48,757 nucleotides of DNA, taken from contig NZ_CAJVAP010000023.1 in the NCBI RefSeq assembly GCF_910593785.1, positions 1 through 48,757 on the forward strand, in the 5' to 3' direction. Shown one piece after another: positions 8,057 through 17,026 of the stretch. Both the position numbers and the translations under genes were made by a program. The notes beneath the pieces are model-generated. The model did not search any database and was not told the DNA's origin. It saw only the letters and a list, made by a program, of their open reading frames with translations. Source of the DNA: Leucobacter soli (lineage in GTDB: Bacteria > Actinomycetota > Actinomycetes > Actinomycetales > Microbacteriaceae). Each line of letters opens with the position of its first letter. Positions within the stretch are counted from its first letter, which is position 1.

Positions 8057-9132
8057 CCGTCGCCGAACCCCTGGTCCTCGGCATCGAGACGAGTTGCGAC
8101 GAGACCGGCATCGGCATCGTGCGCGGGCGCACGCTGCTCGCCAACACGATCGCCTCGTCGATGGACGAGCACGCCCGCTTCGGCGGGGTCGTGCCCGAGG
8201 TCGCCGCGCGCGCGCACCTCGAGGCGCTGACGCCCGCGATCGGCCGCGCGGTCGCCGACGCGGGGATCCGCCTCGACGACCTCGACGCGATCGCCGTGAC
8301 CTGCGGCCCGGGTCTCGCCGGCGCGCTCATGGTCGGTGTCGCCGCGGCGAAGTCGCTCGCCGTCGCGCTCGGGAAGCCGCTCTACGCGGTGAACCATCTG
8401 GTGGGCCACGTCGGCGCCGACCTGCTGCAGGGGGAGGGGCTGCGCGAGGTGGCCGGGACGGCGGGCGAGCTCGAGCTGCCGACCGTGGCGCTGCTCGTCT
8501 CGGGAGGGCACACCTCGCTGCTGCTCGTGCGCGACCTCGTGAGCGATGTGGAGCTGCTGGGGGAGACGATCGACGATGCCGCCGGGGAGGCCTTCGACAA
8601 GGTCGCCCGGCTGCTCGGCCTGCCCTACCCGGGAGGGCCGCACATCGACCGGGTCGCCGCGGACGGCGACCCTGCCGCGATCCGCTTCCCGCGCGGTCTG
8701 ACGCTGCCCAAGGACCTCGCGCGGCACCGCTACGACTTCTCCTTCTCCGGGCTGAAGACCTCGGTCGCGCGCTGGGTCGAGAAGGCCGAGGCCGCCGGTG
8801 AGCCGGTGCCGGTTCCCGACGTCGCGGCGAGCTTCCGCGAGGCCGTCGCCGACGTGCTGACGGCGAAGGCGGTGGCAGCCTGCCGCGACCTCGGCGTGCC
8901 GCGCCTGCTGCTCGGCGGCGGAGTCGCCGCGAACGCGCGCGTGCGGGAGCTGGCCGGCGAGCGCGCCGCGGCGGCCGGGATCGAGCTGCGCGTCCCGCCG
9001 CTCTCGCTGTGCACCGACAACGGCGCCATGATCGCCTCGCTCGGGGCGCAGCTCGTCGCCGCCGGTAGCGCGCCCTCGGGGCTCGGCTTCGGGGCGGACT
9101 CCACGCTGCCGGTCACGCAGATCCAGCTCTGA
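8053..9132 (+). CDS. tsaD: tRNA t6A threonylcarbamoyltransferase TsaD
   Basis: Catalytic subunit that transfers the threonylcarbamoyl group from TC-AMP to A37 of ANN-decoding tRNAs. 359 residues, normal length. Family motifs in order: [14 protein letters not shown] at the N-terminus, [11 protein letters not shown], the metal-binding NHLVGH (two histidines), [41 protein letters not shown] and [18 protein letters not shown] 8053 is fixed by the overlap with rimI and by the spacing to the first motif. With TsaB, TsaE and TsaC (36919) all four t6A proteins are encoded in this window. Confidence 0.97.
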   Translation: MTVAEPLVLGIETSCDETGIGIVRGRTLLANTIASSMDEHARFGGVVPEVAARAHLEALTPAIGRAVADAGIRLDDLDAIAVTCGPGLAGALMVGVAAAKSLAVALGKPLYAVNHLVGHVGADLLQGEGLREVAGTAGELELPTVALLVSGGHTSLLLVRDLVSDVELLGETIDDAAGEAFDKVARLLGLPYPGGPHIDRVAADGDPAAIRFPRGLTLPKDLARHRYDFSFSGLKTSVARWVEKAEAAGEPVPVPDVAASFREAVADVLTAKAVAACRDLGVPRLLLGGGVAANARVRELAGERAAAAGIELRVPPLSLCTDNGAMIASLGAQLVAAGSAPSGLGFGADSTLPVTQIQL

Positions 9133-9162
9133 GCGATATCCGATGCTGATCGAGGAGCGGGT

Positions 9163-9984
9163 ATGAGGATCGAGTTCGGCGGCGGCGAGCTGTTCGACGA
9201 GTTGCGGCCGCTCTGGGAGGCGCTCTTCGATCACCACGTCTCCGTCGGCGCCGCGGGGCTCGCGACGATCCCGCGCGAGCAGAGCTGGCCGCTGCGCGCC
9301 GCCCACTACGAACGCATCTTCGCGGGGCACCCGTGGGCCGGTGTCTGGCTGGCGCGGGGAGACGACGCGAGCGGCTCCGGCGCGGATCGGCCGATCGGCT
9401 ACGCTCTTGCCTTCGAGACGGAGCTCGATTTCCGTGCCGCGACGGTTCTCGAGACGCTGAGCCTGCTGCCCGAGGCGCGCGGAACGGGTGCGGGGAGCGA
9501 ACTCATGCGGCTCGTGTTCGAGGAGGCGGCGGGGCGCGGAGCCGAGCTCGGGATCATCGACGTGATGGGCGGCAACGACCGGGCGAAGGCGCTCTACCTG
9601 CGCAGCGGCCACCTGCCGTACTCGGAGACCTGGATGCGCTCGACCCCTCCCGCTCAGGAGCCCGGCGCCGGGCGGGTGACGTTTCTCGACGGCTCGCTCG
9701 TGAAGCTCGCGGCGAGGAGCGGGTTCGATCTCGAGTTCCTGCCCGGCCCCGACGACACCTGGGTGTCACCGGACCGGCTCGCCCTGCTCACGCCCGTCGA
9801 GGCGGAGAGCGCATGGACGATCCGCGAACTCGAACTGCTCTTCGCCGCGCTGCAGAGCTCGGGGCTGTGGACGATCCTGGTCGAGATCCCGGTGCCGCCG
9901 CGCGCCGCGCCTCTTCGCGAGGCGCTCGCCGCCGCCGGTTTCCGCCTCGCCCTGGAGCGTCTCGTGCGGCAGCTCGCGGGCTGA
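9163..9984 (+). CDS. GNAT family N-acetyltransferase
   Basis: 273 residues. A GNAT core in the first 160 residues carries LLPEARGTGAGSELMRLVFEEA (acetyl-CoA loop) and GNDRAKALYLRSGHLPYSETW. The remaining 110 residues are less typical and may be a small second GNAT-like domain. Substrate cannot be told. It begins 30 bp after tsaD with GGAG upstream of ATG 9163 and could be the last gene of that operon. It ends at a large hairpin shared with the convergent gene. Confidence 0.8.
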   Translation: MRIEFGGGELFDELRPLWEALFDHHVSVGAAGLATIPREQSWPLRAAHYERIFAGHPWAGVWLARGDDASGSGADRPIGYALAFETELDFRAATVLETLSLLPEARGTGAGSELMRLVFEEAAGRGAELGIIDVMGGNDRAKALYLRSGHLPYSETWMRSTPPAQEPGAGRVTFLDGSLVKLAARSGFDLEFLPGPDDTWVSPDRLALLTPVEAESAWTIRELELLFAALQSSGLWTILVEIPVPPRAAPLREALAAAGFRLALERLVRQLAG

Positions 9985-10001
9985 GCCCGGCCCTCGACCC
10001 A

Positions 10002-10070
10002 CGCGAGTGCGCAGTTGCTCGGTCGTGCAGGGTTCGCCCGCGCCCGACCCCGCACAACTCAGCACTTGCG
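10002..10070. terminator. Large imperfect hairpin between convergent genes
   Basis: The arms 10002-10020 and 10052-10070 pair at 14 of 19 positions by hand count (both carry the CGC-AGTGC and AGTTG blocks), enclosing smaller inner helices such as GGGTTCGCCC. It fills the 103-bp gap between two converging genes, so it probably works as a two-way terminator. No strong U-tract is seen. Confidence 0.45.
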
Positions 10071-10087
10071 GGCGGCGGATCGGAAGA

Positions 10088-11260
10088 TCAGAGGATCTCG
10101 GTGTCGATGAAGCGGTCGTCGTTCTTGCGCGGCTCGATGCGGCCGTCGGTGTTGTTCGTCAGCAGCCACAGGGTGCCGTCGGGGGTGAGGGTCACGTCGC
10201 GAATGCGTCCGTATTCGCCGACGAAGTAGTCCTTGTCCTTGCCGAGATTCGCGAGCGGCACTGAGCGCAGCCGCTGCCCGCGCAGGTTCGCGATGTAGAT
10301 CCTGCCGTCGGCGATGGCGATGCCGCTCGGGCTCGCCTCCGACGGCGACCACTGCTGCACCGGGTCCGTGTAGCGGTCGTCGCCCGAGACGCCCTCGACG
10401 ACGGGCCAGCCGTAGTTCGCGCCCGCCTCGATCACGTTGAGCTCGTCCCAGGTGTCCTGGCCGAACTCGGAGGCGTACATCGTGCCGTCCTCATCCCAGG
10501 CGATGCCCTGCGGGTTGCGGTGCCCGTAGCTGTAGACGGGGGAGCCCGAGAACGGGTTGTCCTTCGGCACCTTGCCGGTCGCGGTGAGGCGCAGGATCTT
10601 GCCTCCGAGGCTGTCGCGATCCTGCGCGAGACCCGGCTGCCCGGCGTCGCCGACGGTGACGTAGAGCTTGCCGTCGGGGCCGAAGGCGATCCTGCCGCCG
10701 TTGTGGCTCGCCGCGCTCGGCAGGCCGTCGATGACGGTCCGCGCCTTGCCGAGCTTCAGCGCCCCCGGCTCGCCCCGCAGCGGAAAGCGTTGCACGCGGT
10801 TGCTGTTCGCCGCCGTCGAATACGCGTAGAGGTAGGTGCCGTCGGCAACCTCTCCGGTCTGCGGATCGATCACCGCGTCGTCATCGGCGGAGCTCCGCAC
10901 GGCGAGCCCGAGCAGGCCGCCCTCACCGCCGTGCACCACACCCGCGACCGTCGTGATCCGGCGCTTCGAGCCGTCTTCGGCGAGCTCGAAGATCCGGCCG
11001 CTGTCGCGTTCGCTCACGATCGCGGTGTTGCCGACGAAGACGACGGACCACGGCGCCTCGAGACCGGTCGTCGCCTCGCGAGGGCCGGCCGGCTCCGCGG
11101 CCGTCTCCTCGGGCTCCGGTGTATCGGGCTCCTCGGTCTCGGGCGGGGCGATCGTCGGCAGATCCTCGGCCTCCGAGGGCGGCTCCGCCGTCCCGCCGCA
11201 GGCCGCGAGCGCGACCGTCATCGCCGAGGCGAGCAGCAGTGCGCAGATGCGCGACATCAT
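10088..11260 (-). CDS. PQQ-dependent sugar dehydrogenase-like lipoprotein (GSDH family)
   Basis: 390 residues. An N-terminal signal peptide ends in a lipobox with LAAC (Cys21), so the protein is probably a lipoprotein on the outer face of the membrane. A Glu/Pro/Thr-rich spacer is followed by a beta-propeller of the glucose/sorbosone dehydrogenase family: GLEAPWSVVFVGN, GEGGLLGLAV, NGGRIAFGPDGKLYVTVGDAG, YSYGHRNPQGIAWD, SEFGQDTWDELNVIEAGANYGWP. The His-Arg-Asn-Pro-Gln and Asn-Tyr-Gly-Trp-Pro motifs are typical. In this family the cofactor is PQQ, but the actual sugar is unknown. AAGGGGG lies before ATG 11260; an adjacent ATG at 11257 is equally possible. Confidence 0.88.
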   Translation of the reverse strand: MMSRICALLLASAMTVALAACGGTAEPPSEAEDLPTIAPPETEEPDTPEPEETAAEPAGPREATTGLEAPWSVVFVGNTAIVSERDSGRIFELAEDGSKRRITTVAGVVHGGEGGLLGLAVRSSADDDAVIDPQTGEVADGTYLYAYSTAANSNRVQRFPLRGEPGALKLGKARTVIDGLPSAASHNGGRIAFGPDGKLYVTVGDAGQPGLAQDRDSLGGKILRLTATGKVPKDNPFSGSPVYSYGHRNPQGIAWDEDGTMYASEFGQDTWDELNVIEAGANYGWPVVEGVSGDDRYTDPVQQWSPSEASPSGIAIADGRIYIANLRGQRLRSVPLANLGKDKDYFVGEYGRIRDVTLTPDGTLWLLTNNTDGRIEPRKNDDRFIDTEIL

Positions 11261-11312
11261 GACGAACCCCCTTCAACGCGTGCGCCGCCCACGCTAACCG
11301 ATGCCGCTGATC

Positions 11313-11360
11313 TCGCGCTCAGGATCGGGATCGCGCTCAGGATCGGGATCAGGATCAGGA
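11313..11360. repeat. 18-bp tandem repeat plus GGATCA run, upstream of the GSDH-like gene
   Basis: Two exact 18-bp copies (TCGCGCTCAGGATCGGGA at 11313-11330 and 11331-11348) are followed by TCAGGATCAGGA. The 195-bp gap 11261-11455 holds the promoter region of the GSDH-like gene and the 3' end of the radical SAM gene. I see no convincing -10. Confidence 0.8.
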
Positions 11361-11455
11361 ATGGTCCCGACTCGGGCTCTGTCCGAGATCGTGCCTTGGG
11401 ATCCGGCGTGACGGATGCCCGAGCGAAGGACGATCCCGGGCCGGACACGATCAGA

Positions 11456-12511
11456 TCAGAACAGTGTCGGAGTCTCGGGGGAGAACGACGGCCCGGAGCC
11501 CGCCGCGCGGGCGAGCGCGGGCGGAGGAGCCGGCCGTTCGCCCCGCTCGAGCCCGTACCGGCGGATCAACGGCCGGATCCGCGCGGCGAGCTCGCGACGA
11601 TACGCCTGCGGCGCCCGGCTGCTGCTCCCCGGATAGAGCGAGCGGTAGGCGGGCAGCAGCTCGGGGTGCTCCCGCTCGAGCCAGGCGAAGAACCAGGGCT
11701 TGACGTGCGTGCGCAGGTGCAGCGGCCCGTACATCACCGAGCGGGCGCCCGCCTCCCGGATCTCGCTCAGGAGGCGGGCGAGGTGGGCGGTGGAGTCGGT
11801 GAGGCGCGGCAGCACCGGCATCAGGAAGACATCGCAGGCGAGCCCCGCCGCGCTCGCCGTAGCGACGGTCTCGAGTCGCGCGCGCGTACTCGGCGTGCCG
11901 GGTTCGATCGACTGCTGCAGGGCCGGATCGCCGACCGCGATCGACATCGCGAGCGAGACCGGCACGCGATCCGCCGCCTCCGAGATCAGCGGCAGGTCCC
12001 GCCGGAGGAGGGTGCCCTTGGTGAGGATCGAGAGCGGGGTGCCGCTCTCGGACAACGCGCGGATGATGCCCGGCATCAGGCGGTACCGCCCCTCGGCGCG
12101 CTGATACGGATCCGTGTTCGTGCCGAGCGCCACATGCTCGTGCGCCCAACTCGGGCGGTGCAGCTCCCGGCGCAGGACCTCGGCCACATTGACCTTGACG
12201 ATGATCTGCGAGTCGAAGTCCCGGCCCGTGTCGAGCTCGAGATAGCGGTGCGATCCGCGTGCGAAGCAGTAGACGCACGCGTGGGAGCAGCCGCGGTAGG
12301 GGTTGACCGTCCATGAGAACGGCATCGAGGATCCCCCGGGCACGCGGTTCAGCGCGCTCTTGGCCAGCACCTCGTGGAACACCGCGCCCTGGAACTCGGG
12401 GGTGCGCACCGAGCGCAGGTGCCCCGGTACGGCGGCCACCTCGGCGAGGGCGAGCCCCGGCAATGCTCCGTCGTCCGCCGTTCCGGCTGCGCGCTGCCCG
12501 TTCCACCTCAT
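11456..12511 (-). CDS. Rv2578c-family radical SAM protein
   Basis: 351 residues from ATG 12511. The [4Fe-4S]-binding triad C75-x3-C79-x2-C82 (RGCSHACVYCFA) is followed by GTNTDPYQRAEG and LTKGTLLRRDLPLI, the signature of the spore-photolyase-like radical SAM group to which M. tuberculosis Rv2578c belongs. A longer frame runs upstream to 12646 but is proline/arginine-rich and crosses the SOS box; MRWNGQ is the typical family N-terminus. Function is unknown; relatives of spore photolyase repair DNA by radical chemistry, and the LexA-like box 10 bp before the start fits a DNA-damage role. It is divergent from the pot operon. Confidence 0.88.
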   Translation of the reverse strand: MRWNGQRAAGTADDGALPGLALAEVAAVPGHLRSVRTPEFQGAVFHEVLAKSALNRVPGGSSMPFSWTVNPYRGCSHACVYCFARGSHRYLELDTGRDFDSQIIVKVNVAEVLRRELHRPSWAHEHVALGTNTDPYQRAEGRYRLMPGIIRALSESGTPLSILTKGTLLRRDLPLISEAADRVPVSLAMSIAVGDPALQQSIEPGTPSTRARLETVATASAAGLACDVFLMPVLPRLTDSTAHLARLLSEIREAGARSVMYGPLHLRTHVKPWFFAWLEREHPELLPAYRSLYPGSSSRAPQAYRRELAARIRPLIRRYGLERGERPAPPPALARAAGSGPSFSPETPTLF

Positions 12512-12520
12512 GCCGACCAT

Positions 12521-12536
12521 TCGAACATATATTCGA
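12521..12536. promoter_or_regulatory. SOS box (LexA operator)
   Basis: TCGAACATATATTCGA matches the mycobacterial/actinobacterial LexA consensus TCGAAC-N4-GTTCGA at 11 of 12 fixed positions, and the wider 20 bp (12519-12538) is palindromic at 18 of 20. It ends 10 bp upstream of the radical SAM ATG on the minus strand, a position that would block transcription when LexA is bound. Confidence 0.75.
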
Positions 12537-12573
12537 ATCATCGGCAAGCGCTCGCGGAGTCTCCTGCAATGCC

Positions 12574-12601
12574 GCCCTGCGCCGGGTACCCGGCGCAGGG
12601 C
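12574..12601. repeat. 28-bp perfect palindrome
   Basis: GCCCTGCGCCGGGT is followed at once by its exact reverse complement, with no spacer, centred on GGTACC (KpnI-type core). It lies in the 243-bp gap between the divergent radical SAM and pot genes, so a terminator role is unlikely for either. A dimeric regulator site or a cruciform-prone element are the alternatives. Confidence 0.85.
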
Positions 12602-12666
12602 TTCGAGTGCCCCGCGCGATCCGGCATCGGATAACGCTTCGATCACATGATCCGAGGTGCTCCGCC

Positions 12667-12704
12667 GGTACCACGGAGGCTATGCGATAGCCTCGGGTTG
12701 TACC
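12667..12704. promoter_or_regulatory. Nested inverted repeat before the pot operon
   Basis: Inner arms GAGGCTA / TAGCCTC (12676-12682, 12688-12694) with a 5-nt centre are flanked by outer arms GGTAC / GTACC (12667-12671, 12700-12704). It is about 50 bp upstream of the ATPase start, where a promoter is expected, and may be an operator. Confidence 0.45.
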
Positions 12705-12728
12705 GGGAATGGCCCCGGTGACCAGCGG

Positions 12729-12740
12729 TCAGACGTCTGA
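12729..12740. promoter_or_regulatory. 12-bp palindrome just upstream of the potA-like RBS
   Basis: TCAGACGTCTGA is a perfect palindrome 14 bp before the ATG at 12755, next to the purine-rich AAGAGAGGG that serves as ribosome binding site. Its place suggests an operator within the leader, but no regulator gene is adjacent. Confidence 0.4.
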
Positions 12741-12754
12741 AGAGAGGGTCTGGA

Positions 12755-13939
12755 ATGGCGACAACGGTGTCGAATACGGTCGAGGCGGATGCCTCCGGGC
12801 CCCGCGAAGCGGAGGGCTCGGTGGTGCTCGATCGAGTGACCAAGCGCTATGGAGAGATGGCCGCGGTCGACGATCTCTCGCTCGATATCCGCCCCGGCGA
12901 GTTCCTCTCGCTGCTCGGGCCGTCGGGCTGCGGCAAGACGACGACGCTGCGCATGATCGCGGGGTTCGAGCAGCCGGACGCCGGCGACCTCCGCATCTCC
13001 GGCAGGTCGGTGCTCGGCGTGCCGCCGTACAAGCGCAACGTGAACACGGTGTTCCAGGCGTATGCGCTCTTCCCCCACATGACGGTCGCGCAGAACGTCG
13101 CCTACGGGCTGCAGGAGCGCCGGGTGCCGAAGGCGCAGGTGCGCGAGCGCGTGGCCGAGGCGCTCGCGATGGTGCAGATGCGCTCGTTCGCCGAGCGGAA
13201 GCCGACTCAGCTCTCGGGCGGCCAGCAGCAGCGCGTCGCGCTCGCCCGTGCCCTCGTGAACCGCCCGAGCGTGCTGCTGCTCGACGAGCCGCTCGCCGCG
13301 CTCGACCGGAAACTGCGGGAGGAGATGCAGCTCGAGCTCAAGCTGATCCAGGCGAAGCTCGGCATCACCTTCGTCTTCGTCACCCACGATCAAGGCGAGG
13401 CGCTCTCGATGAGCGACCGGATCGCGGTGATGCGCGAGGGCCGGATCGAGCAACTCGCCGACTCGACGACGATCTACAGCAACCCGGTGTCGGCCTACGT
13501 CGCCTCGTTCGTCGGCCAGCAGAATTTCTTCTCGGGAACGGTCTCCGCCGACGGCTCGGGCATCGCGAGCGAGTACGGGGTGCTGCGGCCGGCAGCAGCC
13601 GTCACCGCTGTCGGCCCGGGCCAGCGCGCACGAGCAGCCGTGCGGCCGGAGTTCATCGAGATCACGGCGGACCGCCCGGCGGTCGACGCCAACGCCGTCG
13701 AAGGCAAGGTGATCGGCGTCTCCCACCTGGGGGAGACGCAGCAGTTCCTCGTGCAGCTCGGCCCCGAGATGTCGCTGATCTCTCGGCTGCCGACCCCGAA
13801 CGCGCCGGCCGTCGGCGTCGGCGATCGGGTGTGGTGCTCCTGGCGCCCCGGTTCGGTCCAGGTGTTCGCCGAAGACGAGGCCATCACCGAAGACGGCTTC
13901 AGCGCGCCGCCCACCACGACGGCCATCCCCACGACTTGA
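12755..13939 (+). CDS. potA: Spermidine/putrescine-type ABC transporter ATPase
   Basis: 394 residues. Walker [11 protein letters not shown]-loop [15 protein letters not shown] signature [16 protein letters not shown], Walker [12 protein letters not shown] and switch His in [10 protein letters not shown] are all intact. A C-terminal TOBE-like regulatory domain (about 280-380) follows. Members of this PotA group energise import of spermidine, putrescine or related cations. Next in line are a matching receptor and two permeases. An N-terminal extension of about 25 residues precedes the ABC fold. Substrate is inferred from the operon as a whole. Confidence 0.9.
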   Translation: MATTVSNTVEADASGPREAEGSVVLDRVTKRYGEMAAVDDLSLDIRPGEFLSLLGPSGCGKTTTLRMIAGFEQPDAGDLRISGRSVLGVPPYKRNVNTVFQAYALFPHMTVAQNVAYGLQERRVPKAQVRERVAEALAMVQMRSFAERKPTQLSGGQQQRVALARALVNRPSVLLLDEPLAALDRKLREEMQLELKLIQAKLGITFVFVTHDQGEALSMSDRIAVMREGRIEQLADSTTIYSNPVSAYVASFVGQQNFFSGTVSADGSGIASEYGVLRPAAAVTAVGPGQRARAAVRPEFIEITADRPAVDANAVEGKVIGVSHLGETQQFLVQLGPEMSLISRLPTPNAPAVGVGDRVWCSWRPGSVQVFAEDEAITEDGFSAPPTTTAIPTT

Positions 13940-13977
13940 CGACGCAGCGACGACGCACAGAGAGACAGAGGAAGATC

Positions 13978-15174
13978 ATGACCGAACACACTCCCATCCG
14001 TATTCTGGCCGACGCCTCGCAGGTACCCGGTGTCGTGCGCAACCTCTCGCGCCGGAGACTGCTCTCGGCCACCGCGATCGTCGGCGGCAGCGCACTGCTC
14101 GCCGCCTGCTCGAGCGGCGGCGGCGGAACGAGCACCGGTGGCGGCGGGGATTCCACGGCCACCGGTGGCCCGCTCGAGGACGAGCTGTCGATCTTCACCT
14201 GGGGCGACTACGACGCGCCGGAGGTGCTCGAGGGCTTCACCGCAGAGCTGGGCCCGAAGATCATCCTCGACTCGTACGGCTCGAACGAGGAGATGATCTC
14301 GAAGCTGATCGCCGCGAAGGGCACGGCCGGCTACGACATCCTCGTGCCGACCGGCGTCTACATCCCGCAGCTCATCGAGCACGGCCTGCTGATGAAGCTC
14401 AATATGGATCTGATCCCGAACATCGAGCACATGGACCCCGAGTTCTTGAACCTCGCGTGGGATCCGAACGGCGAGTACTCGATCTGCAAGGCGTGGGGCA
14501 CGACAGGCTTCGTCTACGACAAGACCGTCATCAAGCGGGATCTCAAGACCTGGAACGACTTCCTCGACGCAGCGAAGAACGAGGCCAGCGGCAAGACCAG
14601 CGTGCTCGACGACCCGGCCGAGCTGACCGGCATGTACTTCTGGGCCAACGGAATCGATTGGAGCACGACCGACGAGGCCGAGCTCCAGGCCGCTGAGGAC
14701 TTCCTCGTGAACGAGCTCGCGCCGCACATCTCGACGTTCGACTCCTACCCCGGCGGCGGCGCCATCTCGCAGGGTACAGCCGCGCTGTTCCAGGCGTGGA
14801 ACGGCGACGCGCGCCAGGGCATTCTCGAATCGAAGGATCCGGACAAGTGGCAGTGGGTGCTCGGCGCCCCCGCCACCGAACTGTGGGTCGACAATTGGGT
14901 GATCTCATCGAGCGCGCCGAACCCCGAGGCGGCGCACGCGTTCATCAACTTCGTGCTGGAACCCGAGAACCAGCTGCTGAACGTGAGCTACATCGGCTAC
15001 CACACGGGCGCGAAGGACATCGAGCAGAAGGCCCGCGATGCCGAGCTGCCGATGCTCGACCTGATCTTCTTCACCCCGGAGCAGATCGCGACCATGCACG
15101 AGGGCGAGGTAAACGAAGCCACCGAGCGCGTCGTCGACATCTACAACAAGATGAAGGCAGCCGCCAGTGCGTAA
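13978..15174 (+). CDS. potD: Extracellular polyamine-binding lipoprotein (PotD-like)
   Basis: 398 residues, ATG 13978 with GAGGAAG upstream. The N-terminus carries a twin-arginine motif SRRRLL (24-29), a hydrophobic stretch and a lipobox with Cys44 (LLAAC), so it is predicted to be a Tat-exported lipoprotein. A Gly/Ser/Thr linker leads into a type 2 periplasmic-binding fold with FTWGDYDAPEVLEGF, typical of PotD/PotF receptors. Export by Tat implies folding or cofactor acquisition before export, unusual for a simple solute-binding protein but common for actinobacterial PotD. It is followed by potB with an 8-bp overlap. Confidence 0.9.
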   Translation: MTEHTPIRILADASQVPGVVRNLSRRRLLSATAIVGGSALLAACSSGGGGTSTGGGGDSTATGGPLEDELSIFTWGDYDAPEVLEGFTAELGPKIILDSYGSNEEMISKLIAAKGTAGYDILVPTGVYIPQLIEHGLLMKLNMDLIPNIEHMDPEFLNLAWDPNGEYSICKAWGTTGFVYDKTVIKRDLKTWNDFLDAAKNEASGKTSVLDDPAELTGMYFWANGIDWSTTDEAELQAAEDFLVNELAPHISTFDSYPGGGAISQGTAALFQAWNGDARQGILESKDPDKWQWVLGAPATELWVDNWVISSSAPNPEAAHAFINFVLEPENQLLNVSYIGYHTGAKDIEQKARDAELPMLDLIFFTPEQIATMHEGEVNEATERVVDIYNKMKAAASA

Positions 15175-16057
15175 ACTGCGCACTCCGGGCTACGCCCTCG
15201 CGCTCCCTGCCTGGATCTGGCTCTTCGTCTTCTTCCTGGTGCCGGTCGCGGTCGTGTTCTGGTACAGCTTCGGCTACAAGCCGGGGCTGTTCGGCACGCA
15301 TGCGAACGACGTCCTCTCGTTCGACCGCTACGCGGAGGTGTTCACGCCCACGTTCCTCGGAACGTTCACGAACACGCTGTGGATCGGCATCTTCGGCACG
15401 CTGCTGTGCTTCATCGTCGGTGCCCCGATCGCGTACTGGATGGCGCTGAAGGCGCCGGCGAACATGAAGGGCCTGCTGCTGGCGCTCGTGCTCGTGCCGT
15501 TCTGGACGAACTTCCTGGTGCGCACCATCGGCTGGCTCGTCGTGCTCTCGCCCGAGGGGTGGCTCTCGACCGCGCTGCAGGCGATCGGCTTCGACCCGAT
15601 CAGCATGCTCTACACGCGTTCCGCGGTGCTCTTCGGCGTGGTCTACAACTATCTGCCGCTCATGATCCTGCCGCTGTTCGTCGCCTTCGACCGGGTGGGC
15701 GCGGTGACGCGGGAGGCATCGAAGGATCTCGGTGCGAACTCGATCCGTACCTTCATGCGGGTCACCTTCCCGCTCGCGCGTCCCGGCATCGTGGTCGGCG
15801 TGCTGCTCGTCTACATCCCGTTGATGGGCGACTACATCACCGCGGTCGTGCTCGGCGGTGCGAAGGGCAACATGGTGGGGCAGATGCTGGCCTCGCAGTT
15901 CCAGACCGCCCAGAACTGGGCGCTGGGTTCGGCGATGGCGATCATGCTGATCCTCATGATCGCGATCACCATCGCGGTCGGCGCGTTGCTGGCGTGGCTG
16001 ATCTCGCTGCCGTTCAAGTACCAGAACCAGGTGAAGCTCGAGGGGGTGGCGGCATGA
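15167..16057 (+). CDS. potB: ABC transporter permease (PotB-like)
   Basis: 296 residues with six predicted TM helices (first at YALALPAWIWLFVFFLVPVA). The EAA-type loop that contacts the ATPase is at REASKDLGANSIRTFMRVTFPLARPG. The GTG start at 15167 lies inside the end of potD. The product would pair with PotC to form the membrane channel. Confidence 0.9.
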   Translation: MRKLRTPGYALALPAWIWLFVFFLVPVAVVFWYSFGYKPGLFGTHANDVLSFDRYAEVFTPTFLGTFTNTLWIGIFGTLLCFIVGAPIAYWMALKAPANMKGLLLALVLVPFWTNFLVRTIGWLVVLSPEGWLSTALQAIGFDPISMLYTRSAVLFGVVYNYLPLMILPLFVAFDRVGAVTREASKDLGANSIRTFMRVTFPLARPGIVVGVLLVYIPLMGDYITAVVLGGAKGNMVGQMLASQFQTAQNWALGSAMAIMLILMIAITIAVGALLAWLISLPFKYQNQVKLEGVAA

Positions 16058-16968
16058 CCGCGATCGATGGGGCCCAGCGGCTCGGCGTTCCCGAGTCGCA
16101 TACCGAGACCGCGCCTCCGGTGCACCGGGTGCGCAAGCCGCTGACGGATCGGCTGCTGAAATGGTGGAGCATCCTCGTCTTCATCTTCCTCTTCACGCCG
16201 ATCCTCGTGATCGTGATCTATTCCTTCAACACCGGCCGCCTGCTCGTCGCCTTCGACGAGTTCGGCCTCGACAGCTACGCCGCGCTGTTCCAGAAGCACG
16301 TGTTGAGCGACGCGGTGATGGTCTCGCTGCGCGTGGCGCTGATCGCCTCGATCTTCGCGGCCGCGCTCGGCACCTTCGCCGGTATCGCGCTCGCGCGCCG
16401 GCCCGGCAAGTGGACGCTCTGGTTCGTGGCGTTCCTGCTGCTCGTCGCGGTGACGCCCGATATCGTGGCCGCGGTCGCATTGCTGCCCTGGCTCGTGTTC
16501 CTGGGGCAGGATCTCGGCCTCTTCGTCTTCAACGACGGCATCGTGCGCCTCACGGTCGGCAGCTCGCTGTTCTCGATCGCCGTGGTGACCTACATCGTGC
16601 GCGCACGCCTCGTCGGCATGCCGGCGAACCTGGAGGAGGCCGCGGCCGACCTGTACTCGCCCCCCGCGCGGACCTTCCGCAAGGTGACGCTGCCGCTGGC
16701 GATGCCGGCGATCCTCGCCGGCTTCCTGCTGTCGTTCACCTTCGCGCTCGATGACACGATCGTGGCGTCGTTCGTGCAGGTCTCGGGGTCGACGCCGTGG
16801 CCGGTGTACGTGCTGAGCGCGCTGCGCAGTGGGCTCCGGCCCGAGATCGCCGCCGTGTCGACGCTGATGCTGCTCCTCACGCTGATCGCGCTCGCGATCG
16901 TCGCGATCGTGCTGAAGCGCGCGGGCGACTCCAGCACTGATATCGCCCGCACGATGGCGGGCGGGTAA
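16054..16968 (+). CDS. potC: ABC transporter permease (PotC-like)
   Basis: 304 residues; a cytoplasmic tail of about 40 residues is followed by six TM helices (first near WWSILVFIFLFTPILVIVIY). The EAA loop reads LEEAAADLYSPPARTFRKVTLPLAMPA. ATG 16054 overlaps the potB stop by 4 bases. Last gene of the transporter operon, 58 bp before the tRNA gene. Confidence 0.9.
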   Translation: MTAIDGAQRLGVPESHTETAPPVHRVRKPLTDRLLKWWSILVFIFLFTPILVIVIYSFNTGRLLVAFDEFGLDSYAALFQKHVLSDAVMVSLRVALIASIFAAALGTFAGIALARRPGKWTLWFVAFLLLVAVTPDIVAAVALLPWLVFLGQDLGLFVFNDGIVRLTVGSSLFSIAVVTYIVRARLVGMPANLEEAAADLYSPPARTFRKVTLPLAMPAILAGFLLSFTFALDDTIVASFVQVSGSTPWPVYVLSALRSGLRPEIAAVSTLMLLLTLIALAIVAIVLKRAGDSSTDIARTMAGG

Positions 16969-17010
16969 GCGCGATCCCGGGTGGTGGCCTGAGGACCGGC
17001 TCCGGTGCGC

Positions 17011-17016
17011 TAAGCT
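17011..17016 (+). promoter_or_regulatory. -10 element of the tRNA-Arg gene
   Basis: TAAGCT lies 10 nt before the first base of the mature tRNA, so transcription would start only a few nt upstream of the 5' end. Confidence 0.5.
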
Positions 17017-17026
17017 TGTGCGGTGC

